Positions 1-5,793 are shown, counted from the stretch's first letter. The stretch: DNA of 6,937 nucleotides from Gemmatimonadota bacterium (GCA_007129525.1 SKVI01000239.1:1-6937); one strand, 5' to 3'. Program-made: numbers and translations. Notes: generated by a model from the sequence alone, not told the origin.

Positions 1-608
1 GCTCCGGCCGGGTCTCCGGAGGCGGCCAGGGCCTCCAGGTAGAGGAGGGCCCGGCGGGTGTTCAAGGGGTCCACGGTCGCCAGCCGGCGAGCCCACTCCA
101 CGGCGTCGGCCGCTCGGCCCGCGCCCAGGGCCTCCACGACGAGGTGCTCCAGCGCCCCTTCGTACTCACTGTCCAGCCGAGCGCGCTCTCCGTCGAGCCA
201 GTGCTCGAAGTTCGGCGCGCCGCCGATGTGGAATCCCTCCATGAAGCGGCCCGTATAGAGCCTCACCGCCTGGTCCGGATTGCCTTCCTCCAGAGCCTTC
301 CGGAAGCCCTCCACGTCGGTAGCCACCACCTGCGGGCTGAGGGTGAGGCGGTCCCCTCGAGCGCTCAGTGCTCCGCCCCCAAGTGCGCTCCGGATGATCC
401 AGACCGCGTCGGCCACGTTGTGCCGGGCCCGGCCCTGATCCGACTCGGGCCAGAACATGGCGGCCAGGCGGTCCCGGGTCAGCGTGCGTCCTTCGGCCAG
501 GCCGAGGACCGCCAGAAAGGCGATCTTCCGTTCCTGGGCGACCCTGCCGGAGGGGGGGCCGTCCGGGCCTTCCAGGATGGGTGATCCCAGGAGTCGGAGG
601 GTATACAT
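1..608 (-). CDS. BTAD/SARP-family transcriptional regulator, N-terminal part (3' end outside window)
   Basis: Predicted cytoplasmic DNA-binding activator; 202 residues are visible and the frame stays open through the left edge. Residues 1-92 look like an OmpR-type winged helix: it opens MYTLRLLGSP, followed by a helix around RVAQERKIAFLAVLGLAEG, then LTRDRLAAMFWPESD and RARHNVADAVWIIRSALG, and ends in a beta wing near GDRLTLSP. Residues from about 97 on match a bacterial transcriptional activator (BTAD) helical repeat domain, including AVRLYTGRFMEGFHI and a TPR-like segment near 155-200. Known family members pair this N-terminus with variable C-terminal parts (TPR, NTPase, other sensors), so the effector domain cannot be named here. 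The start is ATG at 608-606, preceded by AAAGAGG (613-619) with a 4-base gap. It is divergent from the cupin gene, and the spacer carries 11-bp direct repeats that could be its own operator. Family call is confident; target genes are unknown. Confidence 0.88.
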   Translation of the reverse strand, partial: MYTLRLLGSPILEGPDGPPSGRVAQERKIAFLAVLGLAEGRTLTRDRLAAMFWPESDQGRARHNVADAVWIIRSALGGGALSARGDRLTLSPQVVATDVEGFRKALEEGNPDQAVRLYTGRFMEGFHIGGAPNFEHWLDGERARLDSEYEGALEHLVVEALGAGRAADAVEWARRLATVDPLNTRRALLYLEALAASGDPAG

Positions 609-670
609 TGGGCCTCTTTGATGGCTCGGACCCGGGGGACCTCCGCCGCCGAAGGGAGCGGAAGCGCACC

Positions 671-703
671 CGGACGATGGTGAAACGATGCTCGGACGAC
701 GGC
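671..703. promoter_or_regulatory. Three tandem 11-bp direct repeats, candidate SARP-type operator
   Basis: The units are CGGACGATGGT (671-681), GAAACGATGCT (682-692) and CGGACGACGGC (693-703). Units 1 and 3 share 9 of 11 bases, units 1 and 2 share 7 of 11, and ACGA is invariant. SARP-family activators are known to bind short direct repeats at 11-bp (one helical turn) spacing. This array lies between the BTAD regulator (start at 608) and the cupin (start at 812). I do not see a good -10 box at the usual distance on either strand, so its use as an activator site is inferred from spacing and location only. Confidence 0.4.
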
Positions 704-798
704 CGCATCGCAAGGTGGTTCACGTCGCGCCGGAAGTCCCCGGCTCCCGGGGGCACGGCTTCGTTCCCCATGGCCCGGGTACTCCGGGCCATATACAC

Positions 799-804
799 GG
801 AGGA
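799..804 (+). promoter_or_regulatory. Ribosome binding site of the cupin gene
   Basis: GGAGGA lies 7 bases before ATG at 812. It fixes the start there rather than at an in-frame ATG at 581, which has no such site and would add a 77-residue arginine-rich extension ahead of a normal signal peptide. Confidence 0.8.
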
Positions 805-811
805 CATACCC

Positions 812-1294
812 ATGCAGCGATTCACCCCCCTGGCGTCTCCAGCCGGAGCCGCCCTTCTGGTCCTGGCTGCAGTCCTGGCTGTCGCCACCGCGCCGCTGGA
901 GGGGCAGCAGCCCGAGGCCCCCGTTTCTCTCACCCCCGATGACGCCTCCCTGGAGTGGTTCCCCTGCGGGGACTTCATCCCCGAGGAATGCCAGGCCGCC
1001 ATGCTCCGCCTCGGGCCTGACGGGCGGCATAGCGACGTTCTCTATCGGATTCCCGCCGGAATGGCCCTGCCCGCCCACTGGCATACCTCTCCGGAACGGA
1101 TGATCCTCATCTCCGGGGAGTTCCACATCGACTACCAGGGGCATCCGCCGCTGGTCATGACGGCCGGGAGCTACGCCTGGGGTCCGCCCCAGGTGCCCCA
1201 CTCCGCCCGGTGCGCCGACCGGGGCACCTGCCTCCTCTTCGTGGCGTTCGTGGATCCTCCCGACGGATTCCCGGCTGAGGGACGGGAGAACTGA
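812..1294 (+). CDS. Secreted single-domain cupin protein
   Basis: 160 residues. An N-terminal signal peptide (about 1-32, hydrophobic core AALLVLAAVLAVATA) sends it to the periplasm. The rest is one cupin barrel. Motif 1 is a perfect G-x5-HxH-x3-E-x6-G (G83 to G102), giving metal ligands H89, H91 and E95. Motif 2 (GSYAWGPPQVPHSARC, from G119) supplies H130 but has Q in place of the usual second Gly and C in place of the final Asn. The cysteines at 52 and 60 (CGDFIPEEC) and at 134 and 140 match a small family of exported cupins that I recognise by the PHWHTS-ERM, PHSARC and LFVAF segments; these could form disulfides in the periplasm. No substrate is assigned for that family, and it may be an enzyme, a metal-dependent sensor or a binding protein. 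It is monocistronic and divergent from the BTAD regulator, which could control it. Confidence 0.88.
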   Translation: MQRFTPLASPAGAALLVLAAVLAVATAPLEGQQPEAPVSLTPDDASLEWFPCGDFIPEECQAAMLRLGPDGRHSDVLYRIPAGMALPAHWHTSPERMILISGEFHIDYQGHPPLVMTAGSYAWGPPQVPHSARCADRGTCLLFVAFVDPPDGFPAEGREN

Positions 1295-1308
1295 CGACAT
1301 TCGGGCGG

Positions 1309-1341
1309 CCCCCTCCCCGGGGTTCGGGCCTCCCGGGGGGG
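1309..1341 (+). terminator. GC-rich hairpin after the cupin gene, possible terminator
   Basis: CCCCC at 1309-1313 can pair with the G run at 1335-1341, and the C and G runs between them can also pair in more than one register. It starts 14 bases after the cupin stop codon. There is no T tract, so it is not a standard intrinsic terminator; it could slow polymerase or protect the mRNA 3' end. Confidence 0.25.
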
Positions 1342-1344
1342 TGT

Positions 1345-1530
1345 GGAGGACCGGTAACCGAGACGGAACCGGAATCGATCGTTGCGGACACGCTGGCGTT
1401 CGCCGCAGCCATGCTCGCGGGAGATGCCCAATTGGCGGGGTCATTCCATGGGGACACGTGGTTCCGGGGATGAGGAAGATCGGTGGCAGATGGGTGATCC
1501 TAGAGGGCCATCCAAAGCTGTTTCCGCCTC
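1345..1530 (+). pseudogene. Possible relic of a SnoaL/NTF2-like (DUF4440-type) gene
   Basis: A ribosome-binding-like GGAGGA (1345-1350) is followed 6 bases later by a frame from 1357 with no start codon (GTA ACC where ATG ACC would be expected). It reads TETEPESIVADTLAFAAAML, then AGDAQLAGSFHGDTWFRG, and stops at 1471-1473. This resembles the first helices of SnoaL/NTF2-like proteins, which often read as ...FAAAxxAGDAxALAxLFxxDA. In the +2 frame just after, from 1470, the DNA encodes MRKIGGRWVILEGHPKLFPPP, like the closing strand of such domains (GRWVI). The centre of the domain, the start codon and frame continuity are missing, which suggests decay by deletion and frameshift. The matches are short and from memory, so chance is a real alternative. 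Confidence 0.27.
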
Positions 1531-1699
1531 CGATCCACCGACGGATTCGGGGGCATGACCGCCCAACTGGTGGATCTCCATGAGGCGGAGATGACCCGGG
1601 AGAGGCTCTCAGCCGTGACTCCCGCCGTGGACTCTGCTGCGCATTCAGCTCGCCGGACGCCTCCGAGCAAAGGAAGGGATCGGGGAGGGCGTCCGTTCT

Positions 1700-3466
1700 T
1701 CAGCGGAGCCGAACATCGTGGACGACGACCTCACCTTCCGAGGGATGGAGCCACTCCGAGTAGATGGGCTCTCCGGCCTCGTCCCGCACAACCAGACGCC
1801 AACTGCGCTGGGCGTCCTCCCATCCGCGAGCGGGTTCGGCGCACAGGAAGAACCGTCCCTCCTCATCGGGGACGGTTGCCGTCCCCTCCCATTCCATCCC
1901 CAGGGCGGAGAGGTCCCAGAGCCCGTCCACCCGGGTATGCACCTGGTGGAGTTCCACGGACACCCCGACGGCCACCGCTTCCCCCGTACGCCCGAAGATG
2001 GTCCCCACGATGAGACCCGGACCCCAGGGTTGATCCTCCGGCTCGCACGCCCGGGCTACCACGTCTTCCGACGGCGGAAGGTGGACCCTCACCGCGGCGA
2101 TCTCCCCCGCACGAACGTCCACCTCCAGCGGGTCGGAGCGGCCGAGGAGGGGAGCGATTCCATGGCGCTCGAGCACGAGGTTGTAGGTGCCCTCCGGCAC
2201 TCCCGCCAGGTAGAACCGCCCGTCCGGGGCCGTCCGGGTCCGGTGGGAGGTCCCTGTCAGATGAATGGCGGCGTCGGTCACGGGGTGGGTTCCCCGGGGA
2301 CCCAGGGCGACCCCTTCTACGGAGCCGGTGGCGGCAAGGGCCAGTACCTCCCCGTCCCGGAGCCGGACGGTCTCCACCTCACCTCCGACTTCGTTGATGC
2401 GGTCCAGGACCGCACGCGCCCGCACCACGGCGCCGACCTGCTGCCGCTCGATCCCAAGCATCGGGGTCCGGATGTGCCACCGCCTCACCACCCACGATCC
2501 GTCGGGAAGCTCGGCAAACTCGACCTGGCCTCCGAGGGCGTACCCGGGGAGGCCGGAGATCTCGACGCCGGGCGGCGGCCGGGTGTATTGGAAGGTCAGC
2601 AGGCGCAGTCGGGCGGTGTCCACCTCGAGCCAGAGGGCCCCACGGATCCCTGGGAGACCGCTGCTGCGGGCCGGTTCGAAAGCAAGTCCCACCAGGCCCG
2701 GAGCGTCGTCTCTTTGGACGACCTGGAAGCAATGCCCTTCCATGAAGGTATCGGAGAGGAGGGCTGCTGCGTCCGGGGCGAAGTACGTCCAGCCGTCCTC
2801 AGGTCGTTCCCCCTGGATCCATCCGCGCTCCATGAGCTCCTCGACCGGGGCGCTCTGGTAGGGCTCACTCATGTAGCCGGTTCGCATCCGGCTCTCCTCG
2901 TCGAGAACCCTTCGACCGTCCCGCGCGAGCTCCCGGGTCCAGTTCCGCAGGCTGTACCGGTGGGTGCCCAGCTCCCGGCCCAGGGCTTCGGCCTGGAGGA
3001 TCCTCCGGGCCGCTTCCCAGAGCTGGACCATGGCCAGCCCCTCATCGGGATCCATCCGGCACACCGGATCTCCGGTCTCCACCACGATCCCCCTGAGGGA
3101 GACCGCCTCGACCCGGGCCACGAGGTCCTGCCGGATTGTCGCTCCCGGCTCCAGCTCGACAGGGGCTACCCCCTCGGTGCGCCAGCCGAGGCGTTCGGCC
3201 CGGACCAGGTACCGGCCTGGGGTTGGAGCCTGGAGGCGGTAGTGGCCCTCGTTGTTGGTCAACGTCTGGGCCTGGACCTCTCCGTTCTCGTCGACGAGGC
3301 TGACCACGGCAGAGACCAAAGGACGGAGACTCTCTGCTTCGGTGACGGTGCCCGTCACGGTCTGGGCAGCGGCCGGAGAGGAAAGGAGGAGGAGGGCGGT
3401 GACGGGAAGCCACGCCCAGGAGGTCGAGTGCCGGTGGGGGGTCCGCACGGGGAAGGAAGCAACCAT
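1700..3466 (-). CDS. Exported protein with carboxypeptidase-regulatory-like domains
   Basis: 588 residues. A signal peptide (1-35, core VTALLLLSS, cleavage likely after PAAAQ) exports it. Residues 36-118 are a carboxypeptidase-regulatory-like beta-sandwich: TVTGTVTEAESLRPLVSAVV, NNEGHYRLQAPTPGRYLVRA. A second copy spans about 378-463 (GSVEGVALGP, TAPDGRFYLAGVPEGTYNLV), and a more divergent sandwich about 485-588. Between them, about 137-375 is a separate mixed alpha/beta region opening CRMDPDEGLAMVQLWEAARR and later rich in beta strands. C136 and C246 might pair. I see no TonB plug, beta-barrel, zinc-peptidase motif or lipobox, so it is not a TonB-dependent receptor despite the shared first domain. 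The regulatory-like domains are usually structural or carbohydrate/protein-binding; the middle region's function is unknown to me. The start is the first ATG, with a pyrimidine-rich leader and no Shine-Dalgarno match. It appears to be transcribed alone, 183 bp from the gene upstream of it. Confidence 0.85.
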   Translation of the reverse strand: MVASFPVRTPHRHSTSWAWLPVTALLLLSSPAAAQTVTGTVTEAESLRPLVSAVVSLVDENGEVQAQTLTNNEGHYRLQAPTPGRYLVRAERLGWRTEGVAPVELEPGATIRQDLVARVEAVSLRGIVVETGDPVCRMDPDEGLAMVQLWEAARRILQAEALGRELGTHRYSLRNWTRELARDGRRVLDEESRMRTGYMSEPYQSAPVEELMERGWIQGERPEDGWTYFAPDAAALLSDTFMEGHCFQVVQRDDAPGLVGLAFEPARSSGLPGIRGALWLEVDTARLRLLTFQYTRPPPGVEISGLPGYALGGQVEFAELPDGSWVVRRWHIRTPMLGIERQQVGAVVRARAVLDRINEVGGEVETVRLRDGEVLALAATGSVEGVALGPRGTHPVTDAAIHLTGTSHRTRTAPDGRFYLAGVPEGTYNLVLERHGIAPLLGRSDPLEVDVRAGEIAAVRVHLPPSEDVVARACEPEDQPWGPGLIVGTIFGRTGEAVAVGVSVELHQVHTRVDGLWDLSALGMEWEGTATVPDEEGRFFLCAEPARGWEDAQRSWRLVVRDEAGEPIYSEWLHPSEGEVVVHDVRLR

Positions 3467-3511
3467 GGTTCAGGGGGACGGGGGGACCACGACCGCGATT
3501 CCTGTACCCAT

Positions 3512-3540
3512 ACAGTACCACCGCAGGCCAGGGGGAACAA
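3512..3540 (-). promoter_or_regulatory. Weak candidate promoter for the 1700-3466 gene, overlapping a small palindrome
   Basis: On the minus strand TTGTTC (3540-3535) and TACTGT (3517-3512) are 17 bases apart; each matches the sigma-70 consensus at 3 of 6 positions. The -10 overlaps CTGTA-CCCA-TACAG (3502-3515), a 5-bp inverted repeat that could be an operator half-site pair. It lies about 45 bases upstream of the ATG. Confidence 0.25.
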
Positions 3541-3542
3541 CC

Positions 3543-3578
3543 AAAAAAGATCGATGGCGGAGCCAGGGAGTTCCTTGG
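3543..3578 (-). terminator. Hairpin followed at a distance by a T tract, possible terminator
   Basis: Read on the minus strand, CCAAGGAACTCCCTGG (3578-3563) can fold into a 6-bp stem with one G-U pair. TTTTTT (3548-3543) follows 14 bases later. This lies downstream of the coiled-coil gene and upstream of the 1700-3466 gene, where a terminator would be expected, but the gap between stem and T tract is longer than normal. Confidence 0.22.
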
Positions 3579-3612
3579 GAGGCGGTGCCCGAAAGCAGCA
3601 CTACCGGTCGGA

Positions 3613-3648
3613 CGAGTCCTCCTCGCTCTGGGTCCGTAGGGGGACTCG
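3613..3648 (-). terminator. Inverted repeat directly after the coiled-coil gene stop
   Basis: CGAGTCCTCC (3613-3622) and GGGGGACTCG (3639-3648) form a 10-bp stem with one G-U wobble and a 16-base loop. It begins two bases beyond the stop codon at 3652-3650. There is no adjacent T tract; it may act with the T run at 3548-3543 or as an mRNA 3'-end stabiliser. Confidence 0.35.
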
Positions 3649-3649
3649 G

Positions 3650-4144
3650 CTACCGATTCCGCTCCCGCTCCTCCTTTCGGGCCTTGAGCAGCAGCGCCAT
3701 CATCTCGATGACGGCGTTCAGCACGTCCAGCACGCCGTCCACGGGGGTGGGCACGCGGGTCGGGTCTCCGAAGCGCCGGTCGAGTTCCGCACGGAGTTCG
3801 TTCAGCTCCTCCTCCAGCGCATCCACCCGCTTCTGCGCCTCAGGCAGGCTCTGGCCGCGCACGTTGCCGAGGCGCCCGTGGGCCGAAGACCCGGCGCGGC
3901 CGCTCCGGTGGGTTCGCTGGGAGAGAGTGCGGGTCATCTGCTCGTACCTCTCGAGCTGGGGCCGCAGCATCTCCAGCCGCATCTTGAGGTGCGTGCTCCG
4001 GGTCCGGATCGCCCGGTCGTCGGCTGCGGGGCCCATGGTGAGGGCCAGTCGGTAGGTCCGCACTTCGTCCCGGCAGATCTCGGCCTGTCGGCTCACGGCC
4101 CCGAGCTGTCGGTCCAGCTGCATCAACTGCACGTCAAGACTCAT
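3650..4144 (-). CDS. Small helical, coiled-coil protein of unknown function
   Basis: 164 residues, no signal peptide, so probably cytoplasmic. It looks almost entirely helical and charged. The first helix contains LDVQLMQLDRQLGAVSRQ. A long helical stretch follows to about 78, including LKMRLEMLRPQLERYEQM, then a Ser/Gly/Arg-rich linker (79-98) and a clear heptad segment (103-124: EAQKRVDALEEELNELRAEL). The C-terminus (136-157) has an amphipathic to hydrophobic helix, VLDVLNAVIEMMALLLKARK, ending in a basic ERERNR tail. That helix could be an oligomerisation or peripheral-membrane element; it is too polar for a convincing transmembrane span. I do not recognise a family. The start at 4144 is chosen because GGAGGAG sits 7 bases upstream; an in-frame ATG at 4249 lacks such a site. 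The real-gene case rests on the ribosome binding site and the coherent heptads. Confidence 0.68.
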   Translation of the reverse strand: MSLDVQLMQLDRQLGAVSRQAEICRDEVRTYRLALTMGPAADDRAIRTRSTHLKMRLEMLRPQLERYEQMTRTLSQRTHRSGRAGSSAHGRLGNVRGQSLPEAQKRVDALEEELNELRAELDRRFGDPTRVPTPVDGVLDVLNAVIEMMALLLKARKEERERNR

Positions 4145-4151
4145 GTCGGTG

Positions 4152-4158
4152 CTCCTCC
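4152..4158 (-). promoter_or_regulatory. Ribosome binding site of the coiled-coil gene
   Basis: The minus strand reads GGAGGAG, 7 bases before ATG at 4144. This strong site decides the start against the longer 199-residue reading. Confidence 0.75.
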
Positions 4159-4326
4159 ATCGGGGAAGGGAAGGGTGGGTTCGTAGGGCTTTCCGTGATC
4201 GCAGAACCTCACATATGGAAATGCGCAGGGCCAGGAGGGGTTGCGACACTGGAAGGCTGCCAACTGACCAGGGGAGGCGGGTGGCGCGACTCGGGATCCG
4301 TGGGCCGACTTCGAGGGTAGCCAGGT

Positions 4327-4409
4327 CCTGGTGCCGGACCCCGCTTCAGGTGCCGGCCGCCACGTCAGGTGCCGGCTCTCACTCCAGATGCCGGCCGCCA
4401 CTCCATCTG
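4327..4409. repeat. Tandem 19-bp repeats upstream of the beta-barrel gene
   Basis: Four consecutive 19-bp units: CCTGGTGCCGGACCCCGCT (4327), TCAGGTGCCGGCCGCCACG (4346), TCAGGTGCCGGCTCTCACT (4365) and CCAGATGCCGGCCGCCACT (4384), then a decayed start of a fifth (4403, CCATCTGACCG). Units 2 and 4 share 16 of 19 bases; TGCCGG is invariant in the four. Nineteen is not a multiple of three and the array lies before the ribosome binding site, so it is not a protein repeat. CAGATG (4385-4390) and CATCTG (4404-4409) form an inverted repeat ending 5 bases before that site. It may be a regulator-binding array, part of an mRNA leader, or a drifting minisatellite. Confidence 0.75.
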
Positions 4410-4414
4410 ACCGC

Positions 4415-4419
4415 GGAGG
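4415..4419 (+). promoter_or_regulatory. Ribosome binding site of the beta-barrel gene
   Basis: GGAGG lies 4 bases before ATG at 4424, a slightly short gap. It favours this start over the frame's opening at 4331, which lies inside the tandem repeats. Confidence 0.6.
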
Positions 4420-4423
4420 CCTC

Positions 4424-5233
4424 ATGCTCGACATTTGCGACATCTTGCAGCTCGGTCCTTGTCGCCGTTCAGCACCTGTCGCAGGCGTCTCGCTTCTGCT
4501 GTTGTTGGCGCCGCTCCTGGCGCCGGGAGCGGGTGGGGCCGGGGCTCAGGAACGGGGCATCACCTTCGAGGTGGAGGCGGGGCCCGCGTGGCAGAGCCGC
4601 AACGACGTGGAGATCCCGAATGACGGGACGGCCACCCGTGTCGCGCTGGATGGATTGGTCGGAGGCGGAGCTCTGCCGGCGGGTCGGGTCTACCTGGGCT
4701 GGAACTGGCGGGAGCGCCACGGGGTCCGTCTCCTGGTTGCCCCCCTGACTCTGCGGAGGTCCGGGCTCCCGGACCGGGAAATCCGCTTTGCCGGCACTGC
4801 GTTTCAGCAGGGCGCCGCGGTTTCGGTCCGCTATACCTTCAACTCGTACCGGCTGTCGTATCGGTGGCTGGCCCGGGAGGGGGAGCGGACCACCGCCTGG
4901 CTCGGCGCAACGGCCAAGCTTCGGGATGCTGTGGTTGCGCTCGAGCAGGGGGAGGTCACGGCGCGGGACGATGACCTGGGCTTCGTGCCCCTTCTCCACT
5001 TGGCTGGAGAGTGGCGCTTCGCCCCCGGCTGGCACGGGAGCTTCGATCTCGACGCCCTCGGGGGCGGGCCGGGTCGGGCCTTCGACGGCTCCGTGCGAAT
5101 GGGCCGTGCGGTGGGGGATGGCTGGCGCGTGTCGGCAGGGTACCGTACGGTGGAAGGAGGCGCCGACGTGGACGACGTATACGCCTTCGCCTGGTTCAAC
5201 TTCATGACTCTGGCCGTAACGAAACGGTGGTGA
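4424..5233 (+). CDS. Predicted outer-membrane beta-barrel protein, operon with DUF1499 lipoprotein
   Basis: 269 residues. A signal peptide (1-42: CRRSAPVAGV, then LLLLLAPLLAPGAGG, cleavage near GAGAQ) is followed by alternating hydrophobic/polar strands separated by charged turns: GITFEVEAGPAWQSRNDV, RVYLGWNWRERHGVRLLVAP, AAVSVRYTFNSYRLSYRWLA, TTAWLGATAKLRDAVVALEQ, GFVPLLHLAGEWRFAPGWHG, GWRVSAGYRTVEGGADVDDV. This pattern implies roughly 10-12 strands. The last strand (YAFAWFNFMTLAVTKRW) ends in an aromatic residue, the signal read by the BAM assembly machinery. The segments WQSRNDV, NSYRLSYR, GFVPLLHL and GYRTVEGGADVDDVY match a family of uncharacterised outer-membrane proteins I recall from Gram-negative genomes; its members carry no known enzymatic motif. 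The stop is 9 bases from the next start, so the DUF1499 gene is very likely cotranscribed. Regulation may involve the upstream 19-bp repeats. Confidence 0.82.
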   Translation: MLDICDILQLGPCRRSAPVAGVSLLLLLAPLLAPGAGGAGAQERGITFEVEAGPAWQSRNDVEIPNDGTATRVALDGLVGGGALPAGRVYLGWNWRERHGVRLLVAPLTLRRSGLPDREIRFAGTAFQQGAAVSVRYTFNSYRLSYRWLAREGERTTAWLGATAKLRDAVVALEQGEVTARDDDLGFVPLLHLAGEWRFAPGWHGSFDLDALGGGPGRAFDGSVRMGRAVGDGWRVSAGYRTVEGGADVDDVYAFAWFNFMTLAVTKRW

Positions 5234-5242
5234 GCCTGACAG

Positions 5243-5785
5243 ATGCACACTGAGAGTTTTCGAAAGGACGGTCCGGACACGCCGGCGCTACCACACCGGC
5301 GCCGGCGTCTCACGGTCCCGCAGATCGCAGCCCTGGGCATCATCTCCCTGGGGATCCTCCTCCTGGGGGCGTGTGGGGCGCCTCCCCCCGACGACCTGGG
5401 GCCCGTGGACGACGGCTTGCGCCCGTGTCCCGATGCGCCCAACTGCGTCCATACAGGCGAAGAGCATCCGCCGGAGGTTCTTCCCTTCCACCTGACGTCC
5501 GAGTGGCGGGAGCGATCTGCCGAGGAGGTGTGGGAGGCCGTGGAGGCGGCGGTGGCATCCCTGCCTGGAACGGAGGTGGTGGTCCGGAGGCAGCACTACC
5601 TCCAGGCCGAATCCACGAGTCGGGTCTTCAGGTTCGTGGACGACCTGGAAATCTACTGGCCGCCCGGATCTCCGGAGCTCGTGGTGAGGTCGGAGTCCCG
5701 GGTGGGGCGGTCGGACATGGGGGTGAACCTGACGCGGGTGGAACGACTGAGGGAGACGCTCCGGGAGCGAGGGGTCGTGGACTGA
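5243..5785 (+). CDS. DUF1499 family lipoprotein
   Basis: 180 residues. After a basic N-terminal stretch (HRRRR, 18-22), a hydrophobic segment leads to a lipobox, LGAC, with the lipidated cysteine at 44; the mature protein should be membrane-anchored. The mature part is a complete DUF1499 domain: CPDAPNC (62-68, two cysteines), W-containing helix SAEEVWEAVEAAVASLPGTE, then YLQAESTSRVFRFVDDLEIY (119-138) and the signature VRSESRVGRSDMGVNLTRVE (148-167). DUF1499 occurs in bacteria and plastids without an assigned reaction. The 26-residue stretch before the hydrophobic core is longer than usual, and no good Shine-Dalgarno lies before 5243. Translation may be coupled to the beta-barrel gene that ends 9 bases earlier; a later start is possible but there is no ATG before the hydrophobic core. 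Pairing with an outer-membrane barrel suggests the two act together at the envelope, which is inference. Confidence 0.9.
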   Translation: MHTESFRKDGPDTPALPHRRRRLTVPQIAALGIISLGILLLGACGAPPPDDLGPVDDGLRPCPDAPNCVHTGEEHPPEVLPFHLTSEWRERSAEEVWEAVEAAVASLPGTEVVVRRQHYLQAESTSRVFRFVDDLEIYWPPGSPELVVRSESRVGRSDMGVNLTRVERLRETLRERGVVD

Positions 5786-5793
5786 GCTGTGCC

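Larger units (their letters stand above)
1295..1699. other. 405-bp stretch without an intact gene
   Basis: It starts with a very GC-rich, hairpin-prone tract just after the cupin stop (runs of C at 1309-1318 and of G at 1335-1341). A possible gene relic follows at about 1345-1530. The remainder, to the convergent stop codon at 1700, shows only unconvincing frames. I see no tRNA, insertion sequence or inverted-repeat ends. Confidence 0.6.

Noticed and set aside
791..798. TATACA as a -10 box for the cupin
   Set aside because: It abuts the ribosome binding site, so a transcript starting from it would lose that site, and no -35 lies at the right distance.
581..811. N-terminal extension of the cupin from ATG at 581
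   Set aside because: It would put 77 basic residues before a clean signal peptide and overlap the regulator start; a strong ribosome binding site precedes 812.
166..1002. Minus-strand 278-codon frame
   Set aside because: It overlaps both the BTAD gene and the cupin gene out of frame, with an Arg/Gly/Pro-rich product. The correct minus-strand frame here is the BTAD protein that runs off the left edge.
479..1444. Minus-strand 321-codon frame across the regulator/cupin spacer
   Set aside because: It is antisense to the well-supported cupin and has no motif or ribosome binding site.
1555..1699. Possible small plus-strand gene starting MTAQLVDLHEAEM
   Set aside because: No ribosome binding site. 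The first 30 residues look plausible, but the frame then becomes Arg/Pro-rich and runs antisense into the 1700-3466 gene.
1718..4186. Very long plus-strand open frame (822 codons) antisense to two genes
   Set aside because: It mirrors the minus-strand genes in GC-rich DNA. The translation is Gly/Pro/Arg/His-rich with no domain, signal or motif, and it crosses an intergenic gap. The opposite strand has recognisable domains and signal peptides.
4145..4249. 35-residue N-terminal extension of the coiled-coil protein
   Set aside because: No ribosome binding site at 4249 and low-quality sequence, against GGAGGAG just before 4144.
4327..4409. 19-bp repeats as a CRISPR array
   Set aside because: The units are directly adjacent with no spacers, too short, and no cas genes are present.
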